Shown here in pieces: positions 52,247 through 60,035 of a stretch of 64,000 nt of DNA (positions are counted from its first letter, which is position 1; each line of letters opens with the position of its first letter). The stretch comes from Scandinavium ludwigii_A. GTDB lineage: Bacteria > Pseudomonadota > Gammaproteobacteria > Enterobacterales > Enterobacteriaceae. The stretch covers positions 3,038,001 through 3,102,000 of the forward strand of contig CP191518.1 in the NCBI GenBank assembly GCA_050516505.1, written 5' to 3'. Made by a program: the position numbers and the translations under genes. Under the pieces are notes generated by a model. The model ran no database searches. It was given only the letters and a program-made list of their open reading frames with translations, and was not told the DNA's origin.

Positions 52247-54679
52247 ATGACGACCCTGAAACTCGACCAACTGACCGACCGCATTCAGGCGCACAAAAAC
52301 GCGCTGGTACATATTGTGAAGCCGCCGGTCTGCACCGAGCGCGCCCAGCATTACACCACGGTTTATCAGCACAACATGGATAAACCGATTCCGGTGCGCC
52401 GCGCGCTGGCGCTGGCCCATCACCTCGCGGAGCGTACTATCTGGATCAAGCACGATGAGCTGATTATCGGTAACCAGGCGAGTGAAGTGCGCGCCGCACC
52501 GATTTTCCCGGAATACACCGTCAGCTGGATCGAGAAAGAAATAGACGATCTGGCGGACCGTCCGGGCGCGGGCTTCGCGGTGAGCGAAGAGAACAAACGC
52601 GTACTGCATGAAATTTGCCCATGGTGGAACGGCCAGACGGTTCAGGACCGCTGCTACGGTATGTTCACCGACGAACAAAAAGCGCTGCTGGCGACCGGGA
52701 TTATCAAGGCCGAAGGCAATATGACCTCCGGCGATGCGCATCTGGCGGTAAATTTCCCGTTACTGCTGGAGAAAGGCCTCGACGGCCTGCGCGAAAAAGT
52801 GGCCGAACGCCGCTCGCGCATTAACCTGACGGTGCTGGAAGACCTACACGGTGAGCAGTTCCTGAAAGGGATTGATATCGTGCTGGAAGCCGTCAGCCTG
52901 CACATCACCCGTTTTGCCGAACTGGCGCGTAAAATGGCGAGTGAAGAGCGTCGCGAAGCCCGCCGGGACGAGTTGCTGGCCATGGCTGAAAACTGCGATG
53001 TCATCGCTCACGAACCGCCTAAAACCTTCTGGCAGGCGCTGCAACTGTGCTATTTCATTCAGCTGATTCTGCAAATTGAATCCAACGGTCACTCCGTATC
53101 GTTTGGCCGCATGGACCAGTATCTGTACCCGTTCTACCGTCGCGATGTGGAGCTGAACCCTTCCCTCGATCGCGAACTGGCGATTGAGCTGCTGCACAGC
53201 TGTTGGCTGAAGCTGCTGGAAGTGAACAAGATCCGCTCCGGCTCGCACTCTAAAGCCTCCGCCGGGAGTCCGCTGTATCAGAACGTGACCATCGGCGGCC
53301 AGAAACTGGTGAACGGCGACGCAATGGACGCGGTGAACCCGCTCTCCTACGCGATTCTGGAATCCTGCGGTCGTCTGCGATCCACCCAGCCAAACCTCAG
53401 CGTGCGCTATCACGCGGGCATGAGTAGCGACTTCCTCGATGCCTGCGTGCAGGTGATCCGCTGCGGTTTCGGGATGCCCGCTTTTAACAACGACGAAATT
53501 GTTATCCCGGAATTTATCAAGCTCGGCGTGGAAAAACAGGACGCCTACGATTACGCCGCCATCGGCTGCATCGAAACCGCGGTCGGCGGGAAATGGGGCT
53601 ATCGCTGCACCGGCATGAGCTTTATCAACTTCGCCCGCGTGATGCTGGCGGCGATGGAAGGCGGGCGCGACGCCACCAGCGGTGAAGTGTTCTTACCCCA
53701 GGCAAAAGCGCTGTCGCAGGGTAATTTTGGCGGCTTCGAAGAGATGATGTCAGCGTGGGATACGCAGATCCGCTATTACACCCGTAAATCGATTGAAATC
53801 GAATACGTGGTCGACACCATGCTGGAAGAAAACGTGCCCGATATTCTGTGCTCGGCACTGGTTGACGACTGCATTGAGCGCGCGAAAAGCATCAAAGAAG
53901 GTGGCGCGAAATATGACTGGGTGTCCGGCCTGCAGGTGGGCATCGCTAACCTCGGCAACAGCCTGGCCGCGGTGAAAAAACTGGTGTTCGAACAGGGCGC
54001 TATCGGGCAGCAACAGCTCGCCGCCGCGCTGGCGGACGATTTCGACGGCCTGACCCATGAACAGCTGCGTCAGCGCTTGATCAACGGTGCACCGAAATAC
54101 GGTAATGACGACGATACCGTGGATGAACTGCTGGTGCGCGCATATCAAACCTACATCGAAGAGTTGAAGCAGTATCACAACCCACGTCACGGTCGCGGCC
54201 CGATCGGCGGGGATTACTACGCCGGAACGTCGTCGATTTCCGCTAACGTGCCGTTTGGTGCGGCAACCATGGCCACGCCGGATGGGCGCAAGGCACATAC
54301 TCCTCTGGCAGAAGGCGCGAGCCCGGCGTCTGGCACCGACCATCTCGGCCCTACGGCGGTGATTGGCTCCGTCGGGAAACTGCCGACGGCGGCGATCCTC
54401 GGCGGCGTGCTGTTGAACCAGAAGCTAAACCCGGCCACGCTCGATAACGACAGCGACCGTCAGAAGCTCATGGCACTACTGCGCACCTTCTTCGAAGCGC
54501 ATAAAGGCTGGCACATTCAGTACAACATTGTGTCACGCGAAACGCTGCTGGAAGCCAAGAAACACCCGGACCAGTATCGCGACCTGGTGGTCCGCGTGGC
54601 GGGGTATTCGGCGTTCTTCACCGCGCTTTCACCGGATGCGCAGGACGATATTATCGCAAGGACGGAGCATACGCTGTAA
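52247..54679 (+). CDS. ybiW: Glycyl-radical enzyme YbiW (PflF), substrate unknown
   Basis: The 810-aa protein has the same length as E. coli YbiW. An N-terminal PFL domain holds the thiyl-radical site Cys441 in DYAAIGCIETAVGG, and the C-terminal loop RVAGYSAFF carries the radical Gly786. The single GCxE site is like the dehydratase/lyase branch (glycerol dehydratase, CutC) rather than the Cys-Cys of pyruvate formate-lyase, so the pyruvate formate-lyase name is doubtful. It is oxygen-sensitive and cytoplasmic. It is coupled to ybiY (4-nt gap), and FNR-type control is predicted. Confidence 0.93.
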   Translation: MTTLKLDQLTDRIQAHKNALVHIVKPPVCTERAQHYTTVYQHNMDKPIPVRRALALAHHLAERTIWIKHDELIIGNQASEVRAAPIFPEYTVSWIEKEIDDLADRPGAGFAVSEENKRVLHEICPWWNGQTVQDRCYGMFTDEQKALLATGIIKAEGNMTSGDAHLAVNFPLLLEKGLDGLREKVAERRSRINLTVLEDLHGEQFLKGIDIVLEAVSLHITRFAELARKMASEERREARRDELLAMAENCDVIAHEPPKTFWQALQLCYFIQLILQIESNGHSVSFGRMDQYLYPFYRRDVELNPSLDRELAIELLHSCWLKLLEVNKIRSGSHSKASAGSPLYQNVTIGGQKLVNGDAMDAVNPLSYAILESCGRLRSTQPNLSVRYHAGMSSDFLDACVQVIRCGFGMPAFNNDEIVIPEFIKLGVEKQDAYDYAAIGCIETAVGGKWGYRCTGMSFINFARVMLAAMEGGRDATSGEVFLPQAKALSQGNFGGFEEMMSAWDTQIRYYTRKSIEIEYVVDTMLEENVPDILCSALVDDCIERAKSIKEGGAKYDWVSGLQVGIANLGNSLAAVKKLVFEQGAIGQQQLAAALADDFDGLTHEQLRQRLINGAPKYGNDDDTVDELLVRAYQTYIEELKQYHNPRHGRGPIGGDYYAGTSSISANVPFGAATMATPDGRKAHTPLAEGASPASGTDHLGPTAVIGSVGKLPTAAILGGVLLNQKLNPATLDNDSDRQKLMALLRTFFEAHKGWHIQYNIVSRETLLEAKKHPDQYRDLVVRVAGYSAFFTALSPDAQDDIIARTEHTL

Positions 54680-54994
54680 GGGGTTAACTGCCCGGCGGCG
54701 CGTTGCTGACCAGACAAAAAAGCCTCTGCGGTCTGATGCCCTCTCCCCAACCCTCTCCCACGGGGAGAGGGAGAAAACTGGACTAATCCTGACTCTCAGC
54801 AAAAGGGAGAAAACTGGACGGTTCCCTCTCCCTAAGGGAGAGGGCTAGGGAGAGGGGGCAAACACTAAAACGGCAATCTGTGGATTGCCGTTTGCTTTTA
54901 CTCCGTGCGGTCTGATGCCCTCACCCCGGCCCTCTCCCACAGGGAGAGGGTGCAAACATTAAAACGGCAATCTGTGGATTGCCGTTTGCTTTTA
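54680..54994. repeat. Repeat cluster with duplicated terminator, ybiW-ybiV gap
   Basis: Two GCGGTCTGATGCCCTC-type units (about 54728-54772 and 54907-54951) and a CCCTCTCCCTAAGGGAGAGGG hairpin (about 54825-54845) are present. A 43-bp block (54858-54900) is repeated at 54952-54994 with one mismatch. Each copy holds AAACGGCAATC-TGTG-GATTGCCGTTT-GCTTTT, a good terminator. A 16-bp direct repeat AGGGAGAAAACTGGAC lies at 54768 and 54804. No gene is seen. Confidence 0.8.
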
Positions 54995-55029
54995 CCTTCG
55001 AATGAAATAAATTTGTGGTTCTCGTCACA
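54995..55029 (+). promoter_or_regulatory. Motif relic and CRP-like site upstream of ybiV
   Basis: CCTTCGAATGAAAT (54995-55008) matches 12 of 14 bases of the palindrome before ybiU. TGTGG-N6-TCACA (55014-55029) matches 9 of 10 fixed bases of the CRP consensus. The -10 candidate TAGAAT (55037) is too close for a standard CRP activation geometry. Confidence 0.35.
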
Positions 55030-55077
55030 TTGTACTTAGAATGTTTCCGATTGAAGTAACATTCAGGAGCGCAATGT

Positions 55078-55893
55078 ATGACCGTTAAAGTTATCGTCAC
55101 CGATATGGACGGAACTTTTCTTAATGATGCCAAGCAGTACTCGCGCGAACGCTTTTTGACCCAGTTCGAACAGCTTAAGCAGCGTGGCATTGAGTTCGTT
55201 GTTGCCAGTGGCAATCAGTACTATCAGCTCATTTCGTTCTTCCCCGAAATCCGCGATCAGATTTCCTTCGTCGCCGAAAACGGGGCGCTGGTTTATCAGC
55301 ACGGCCAGGAACTGTTCCACGGCGAACTGACGCGCCACGAATCCCAGGTGGTGATTGGCGAACTGCTGAAAGATCCTCAACTGAATTTCGTGGCCTGTGG
55401 CCTGGAAAGCGCCTACGTCAGCGATAAAGCGCCAGAAACATTCGTTAAGCTGATGTCGAAACACTACCATCGCCTGAAGCCGGTTTCTGACTATCAGCAC
55501 ATCGACGACAAGATTTTCAAATTCTCTCTGAACCTGCCGGACAGCGAAATCCCGCAGCTTATTGATGCCCTGCACGTTTCGCTCGACGGCATCATGAAGC
55601 CCGTTACCAGCGGCTTCGGCTTTGTCGATTTAATTATCCCTGGCCTGCATAAAGCCAACGGTATCAGCCGTCTGCTGAAAAACTGGCAGCTTTCGCCGAG
55701 CGATTGCGTCGGCATAGGCGACAGCGGCAACGACGCCGAAATGCTGAAGCTGGTGAAATACTCGTTTGCGATGGCCAATGCAGCCGACAGCATCAAAGCC
55801 ATCGCCCGCTTCCAGACCGACGACAACAATCACGATGGCGCGCTGAATATCATTCAGGCCGTGCTGGATAACACGTCCCCGTTCGACGCCTGA
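55078..55893 (+). CDS. ybiV: HAD sugar phosphatase YbiV (SupH)
   Basis: The 271-aa Cof-type HAD phosphatase has motif I DMDGTFLND (D9, D11), VVASGNQYYQL, LHKANGISRLLK, and GDSGNDAEML. E. coli YbiV acts on sugar phosphates such as ribose-5- and fructose-1-phosphate and erythrose-4-phosphate. It is a paralog of YbjI. CAGGAGCG precedes the ATG. A GCCGGAGC-N5-GCTCCGGC hairpin (55900-55920) follows, without a T-run. Confidence 0.95.
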   Translation: MTVKVIVTDMDGTFLNDAKQYSRERFLTQFEQLKQRGIEFVVASGNQYYQLISFFPEIRDQISFVAENGALVYQHGQELFHGELTRHESQVVIGELLKDPQLNFVACGLESAYVSDKAPETFVKLMSKHYHRLKPVSDYQHIDDKIFKFSLNLPDSEIPQLIDALHVSLDGIMKPVTSGFGFVDLIIPGLHKANGISRLLKNWQLSPSDCVGIGDSGNDAEMLKLVKYSFAMANAADSIKAIARFQTDDNNHDGALNIIQAVLDNTSPFDA

Positions 55894-56048
55894 CAAAAAG
55901 CCGGAGCGCCCTGCTCCGGCCAACGCCTTGTTTATCCTGCTTCAAAATCGCCCTCTCTTCGCGTGATCCAATAACTGTGGGAAACCTCAAATTATTTAAC
56001 TTGCATTAACCTCTTTATAACCTAAAGTATCACTTGTAAGTTAAATCA

Positions 56049-56062
56049 CTTTCGAATGAAAG
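56049..56062. promoter_or_regulatory. Palindrome CTTTC-GAAT-GAAAG upstream of ybiU
   Basis: This is the exact reverse complement of the 14-bp core before ybiY (51293-51306). It is likewise preceded by AATCA and ends 15 nt before the ybiU ATG. Confidence 0.5.
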
Positions 56063-56077
56063 ATTGCGAGGTCAATC

Positions 56078-57343
56078 ATGGCGCTTACCTTTACCCGTTC
56101 AACCCTCCCTGCCGATCACAAAGCGGCTATTCGCGAAATGAAAAAAACACTGCGCGCGCAAATTGGCGACGTGCAGGCGGTCTTCGACCGACTCACCGCG
56201 CACATCGAAGCCCGTGTGGCAGAGATTGATGCCCTGAAAGCCGCCGGGAAACCCGTTTGGCCAGTCGTCGCCTATCACGACCTTGCCAGCGGTAAGGTGA
56301 CGGAGACCCAGCGCGAAGAAATCAAACGTCGCGGCTGCGCGGTGATCAAAGGGCAGTTCCCGCGTGAGCAGGCGCTGGACTGGGATCGTTCGATGCTCGA
56401 TTATCTCGACCGCAATCGTTTTGATGAGGTGTACAAAGGGCCGGGCGATAACTTCTTCGGCACACTGACCGCATCGCGTCCCGAGATCTATCCGATCTAC
56501 TGGTCACAGGCGCAAATGCAGGCGCGCCAGAGCAATGAAATGGCAGCGGTTCAGTCTTTCCTTAATCGTCTGTGGCGTTTTGAAAGTGAAGGCAAACAGT
56601 GGTTCAACCCGGACGTGAGCGTCATTTATCCGGACCGCATTCGCCGTCGCCCACCGGGAACCACGTCTAAAGGTCTCGGCGCGCATACCGATTCCGGAGC
56701 TCTGGAACGTTGGCTGCTTCCTGCTTATCAGCAGGTATTCGCCAACGTATTTAATGGCGATTTCACGAAATTCGACCCGTGGGATGCCGCGCACCGCACG
56801 GAAGTTGAAGAGTACACCGTCGAGAACACCACCAAATGCTCGGTGTTCCGCACCTTCCAGGGCTGGACGGCGCTGTCAGAGATGATCCCGGATCAAGGAC
56901 TGCTGCACGTGGTGCCCATTCCGGAAGCGATGGCGTATGTATTACTGCGTCCGCTGCTGGACGATGTCCCAGAAGATGAGCTGTGCGGCGTAGCACCAGG
57001 CCGCGTGCTGCCAATTTCCGAGCAGTGGCATCCGCTGCTGATTAAAGCGCAGACCTCCATTCCGGCGCTGGAACCGGGTGATTCCGTGTGGTGGCACTGT
57101 GACGTGATTCACTCTGTGGCCCCTGTTACCGAGCAACAGGGCTGGGGCAATGTGATGTACATCCCGGCGGCGCCGATGTGCGATAAAAATCTGGCCTACG
57201 CGCATAAGGTGAAAATCGCCCTGGAAAACGGCGCGTCGCCGGGCGACTTCCCCCGGGAAGATTATGAAGCCACATGGGAAGACCGCTTTACCCTGAACGA
57301 TTTGAACATACACGGGAAACGCGCGTTGGGGATGGAGATTTAA
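56078..57343 (+). CDS. ybiU: DUF1479 family protein YbiU, putative non-heme iron oxygenase
   Basis: The 421-aa cytoplasmic protein has the same length as E. coli YbiU. The DUF1479 core has His203-Thr-Asp205 in GLGAHTDSGALERW and a distal His345 in WWHCDVIHSVAPV, a spacing that could form a 2-His-1-carboxylate iron site as in 2-oxoglutarate-dependent oxygenases. That activity is an inference; no substrate is known. GCGAGG precedes the ATG. It converges on the LacI gene with a 4-nt overlap. Confidence 0.9.
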   Translation: MALTFTRSTLPADHKAAIREMKKTLRAQIGDVQAVFDRLTAHIEARVAEIDALKAAGKPVWPVVAYHDLASGKVTETQREEIKRRGCAVIKGQFPREQALDWDRSMLDYLDRNRFDEVYKGPGDNFFGTLTASRPEIYPIYWSQAQMQARQSNEMAAVQSFLNRLWRFESEGKQWFNPDVSVIYPDRIRRRPPGTTSKGLGAHTDSGALERWLLPAYQQVFANVFNGDFTKFDPWDAAHRTEVEEYTVENTTKCSVFRTFQGWTALSEMIPDQGLLHVVPIPEAMAYVLLRPLLDDVPEDELCGVAPGRVLPISEQWHPLLIKAQTSIPALEPGDSVWWHCDVIHSVAPVTEQQGWGNVMYIPAAPMCDKNLAYAHKVKIALENGASPGDFPREDYEATWEDRFTLNDLNIHGKRALGMEI

Positions 57344-58413
57344 TCGTCGTACAACCCTTCACGCTCCACGGCGGTACGTCGCGTTCCCGGACGTATCCGC
57401 CGCACCGATTCCCGCACTGCCAGAGTGCCATGCAGCAGCAACGATCCACGCGGCGCTTCCGGGCGAATCAAACGCTGTTGCAGCATCTGTACCGCTTCGG
57501 TGCCCAGTTCATCGCGCGGCACATGAATCGCGGTCAGCGGAACGTCCTGGATCGCCGCCAAATTAAAACCGTCGATGCTCATCACCGAGACATCTTGCGG
57601 CACCCGCAGCCCACGTTTTTGTAGCGCGCTGATCGTGCCTGCCGCCATAAAATCACCGCCCACCAGAAACGCCGTCGGCAACGGTTTTCCTCCCTGCGCA
57701 TCCAGCCAGGCACCGACTTTTTCCTCGGTTTCTTTGGCGCTGAAGCTCGGCACCGCAATCACATCACGCGCATCCTGGAAGCGTAAATTACCGTTCTTCC
57801 ACGCTTCACGAATGCCTACCAGCCGCAGTTCCATAGTGTAGCGCCGCAAACACATGACGTTCATTACCGCGCGATGCCCCATGTCAAACAGGTAGCTCGC
57901 AGCAAACTGGCCGATCAGCCGATGATCCGGCGCAATCGATGGCAGGCGCATGCGTTCATCACGACAGTTGATCAGCACACAAGGTTTGGCGAAATCCGCC
58001 GCCAGATCGTGAATATGCGGATCGTCGATGCCGAGCAAAATCGCCGCCTGCGTTTCGCCTTCGTTCATCCGCGCCAGGAATAAGTTGGCGTCGCTGTCAT
58101 TCTCCTCCAGAGCGCAATACCGCAGGCGCACCTCGTGGGGCGACAGGGCCTTATTGATACTCTGAATGACACGGTAATAAAAGATATCAGAACGTTCGTC
58201 GAAAGCGCGCTGAGGCGCAAACACAATCAAACTGTTGAGCAGCATTCTTCCGGCTGCCATGCCCTCCATCACGCCCAGCTCACGGGCGCAACTCAACACG
58301 TTGTTTCGCGCCTTTTCGCTGGTGTTGGCTTTACCCGCCAGCACCCGGGAAACCGTGCTGGCCGACAGCCCGGTTCGGGTCGCGATTTCAGCGATTTTGA
58401 GCTTTTTATCCAT
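57340..58413 (-). CDS. LacI-family transcriptional regulator of the GH31 islet
   Basis: The 357-aa protein has an N-terminal LacI HTH and hinge (LKIAEIATRTGLSASTVSRVLAGKANTS, about 4-31) and a periplasmic-binding-protein-like effector domain (AAILLGIDD, VLINCRDERMRLPSIAPDH, FLVGGDFMAAGTI, MSIDGFNLA). ATG 58413 is chosen; a second ATG six codons earlier lies within its Shine-Dalgarno. It is divergent from the MFS-GH31 operon, so local sugar-responsive repression is likely. It is not in this place in E. coli. Confidence 0.88.
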   Translation of the reverse strand: MDKKLKIAEIATRTGLSASTVSRVLAGKANTSEKARNNVLSCARELGVMEGMAAGRMLLNSLIVFAPQRAFDERSDIFYYRVIQSINKALSPHEVRLRYCALEENDSDANLFLARMNEGETQAAILLGIDDPHIHDLAADFAKPCVLINCRDERMRLPSIAPDHRLIGQFAASYLFDMGHRAVMNVMCLRRYTMELRLVGIREAWKNGNLRFQDARDVIAVPSFSAKETEEKVGAWLDAQGGKPLPTAFLVGGDFMAAGTISALQKRGLRVPQDVSVMSIDGFNLAAIQDVPLTAIHVPRDELGTEAVQMLQQRLIRPEAPRGSLLLHGTLAVRESVRRIRPGTRRTAVEREGLYDD

Positions 58414-58716
58414 TCTGTGATCTACCTCCATTTTGCAAATGAAAGAATTTTCACGGTGATTTTTCCCGCTATTTAAAGGGGTAAAATGCGTTAAAAGGGA
58501 GTATATCCCTGGCTCATGAAAAAACTTGCATAAAATGCACTATTGCCGCTCATTTTTCTGCCATACCCTAAATTGGCCTGACAACTTCCATACTAGTTAT
58601 CCGGAAGACTACCAGAAGAAAACCATTAGGTTTCAAGAAAATATAAAAGCGGTATGACAACTCTCGCGCTGAGATGGGTCATCTTTCCCCCTACAAACCG
58701 TCTTGTGGAGAATTCT
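58414..58716. promoter_or_regulatory. Divergent control region of the LacI / MFS-GH31 islet
   Basis: The 303-nt gap has no gene. Inverted repeats that might be operators are TGAAA-GAAT-TTTCA (58440-58453), AGGGA-GTATA-TCCCT (58496-58510) and TGCAT-AAA-ATGCA (58527-58539). I cannot choose between them by eye, and no clear -35/-10 pair stands out. Confidence 0.4.
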
Positions 58717-60018
58717 ATGAGCCAAGGTATTAATAACGATCTGACGGCCAGCAAATCGCGCCGCGTAGTAAAGAATCTGCGCTGGTGGGTGTTGGTACTT
58801 TTCCTTCTGGGCGTCACCGTTAACTACATTACACGCAACTCTCTGGGCATCCTCGCGCCCGAGCTCGAAAAAGAACTCGGGATCAATAGCGCGCAATACT
58901 CTTATATTGTCGGCGCATTCCAGCTCGCCTATACGATTTTCCAGCCGCTGTGTGGCTGGCTGATTGACGTTATCGGCCTGAAGCTCGGCTTTATGATTTG
59001 TGCCACATTGTGGGCTATCGCCTGTATCGCCCACGCCGGAGCCGGAAGCTGGCTGCACATGGCGGTGCTGCGCTTCGGGATGGGCGCATCGGAAGCGGCG
59101 GCCACGCCTGCCAACGCCAAAACTATCGGTGAGTGGTTCCCGAAATCTGAACGCCCTGTCGCCGCCGGTTGGGCCGGCGTCGGCTTCTCCATCGGCGCGA
59201 TGTTAGCCCCGCCTATCATCTACTTTGCTCACGCCTCTTTCGGCTGGCAGGGTGCCTTCATGTTTACCGGTTTTCTCGCCCTGGTGTGGGTCGCGTTGTG
59301 GTGGGCGTTTTACCACAATCCGGAACAGCACCCGAATCTGAGCAAAGAGGAGCTGGAATACATTCAGCAGGACAATGAGCCACCGGCCGTTAAGCTGCCG
59401 TTCCTCACTGCCCTGCGCAACATTAGCAAAAACAAACGGTTCTACGGCATCGCGATCCCGGCCTTTATGGCAGAACCCGCCTGGGCAGTCATGAGTTTCT
59501 GGGTGCCGCTGTATCTGGCAAAAACCTACGGCATGGAGCTCAAGCAAATTGCCCTCTTCGCCTGGTTGCCGTTCCTTGCTGCCGACCTCGGCAGCGTCGC
59601 CAGCGGTTATCTGACCAAACTGTATGTGCGCGTATTCGGCTGTACCCGCGTCAATTCCGTGGTCGCCTCCTCCGTTTCCGGCGCGTTCCTGATGCTGTCG
59701 CTGGCGATGATGGCGTTTACCACGAATCCCTACGTGGCCATTGCCCTGATCTCCATCGGCGGTTTCGGCCACCAGATCATCTCCTGCATGCTGAGCGCCC
59801 TGGTGGTGGAGTCATTCGACAAAGGCCAGATGGCGACGGTGAACGGCATGCGTGGCTCCGCCGCGTGGATCGCCAGCTTCGCCTTCTCGCTGATTATTGG
59901 GGTCACTGCCGACAAAATCGGCTTTAACCCGCTGTTTATCGCCATGGGCTTCTTCGACCTGATTGGCGCGGTATTCCTGGTTGCATTTATTGCTGAACGT
60001 CGCGCCAAGCGCGCTTGA
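58717..60018 (+). CDS. MFS transporter, hexuronate/anion:cation symporter (ExuT-like) family
   Basis: The 433-aa protein has 12 helices. The N-terminus WWVLVLFLLGVTVNYITRNSLGILAPELEKELGI is the ACS-family signature (Asn-Tyr before an Arg, as in ExuT/GudP). GFSIGAMLAPPII and a long middle loop follow. ATG 58717 after GTGGAG is chosen; the frame starts 21 codons earlier. The GH31 gene is 17 nt downstream, so the likely cargo is the glycoside or sugar acid that the enzyme acts on. Confidence 0.88.
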   Translation: MSQGINNDLTASKSRRVVKNLRWWVLVLFLLGVTVNYITRNSLGILAPELEKELGINSAQYSYIVGAFQLAYTIFQPLCGWLIDVIGLKLGFMICATLWAIACIAHAGAGSWLHMAVLRFGMGASEAAATPANAKTIGEWFPKSERPVAAGWAGVGFSIGAMLAPPIIYFAHASFGWQGAFMFTGFLALVWVALWWAFYHNPEQHPNLSKEELEYIQQDNEPPAVKLPFLTALRNISKNKRFYGIAIPAFMAEPAWAVMSFWVPLYLAKTYGMELKQIALFAWLPFLAADLGSVASGYLTKLYVRVFGCTRVNSVVASSVSGAFLMLSLAMMAFTTNPYVAIALISIGGFGHQIISCMLSALVVESFDKGQMATVNGMRGSAAWIASFAFSLIIGVTADKIGFNPLFIAMGFFDLIGAVFLVAFIAERRAKRA

Positions 60019-60035
60019 TAACAGGTTTGATTATT

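Noticed and set aside
55014..55029. CRP-activated promoter for ybiV
   Set aside because: The site matches the consensus, but no -10 lies at a distance suited to class I or II activation, so only a CRP-like site is reported.
58440..58453. TGAAA-GAAT-TTTCA before the LacI gene as another copy of the ybiY/ybiU palindrome
   Set aside because: The arms are in the opposite order (GAAA...TTTC instead of CTTTC...GAAAG), so it is a different inverted repeat that only shares A/T-rich wording.
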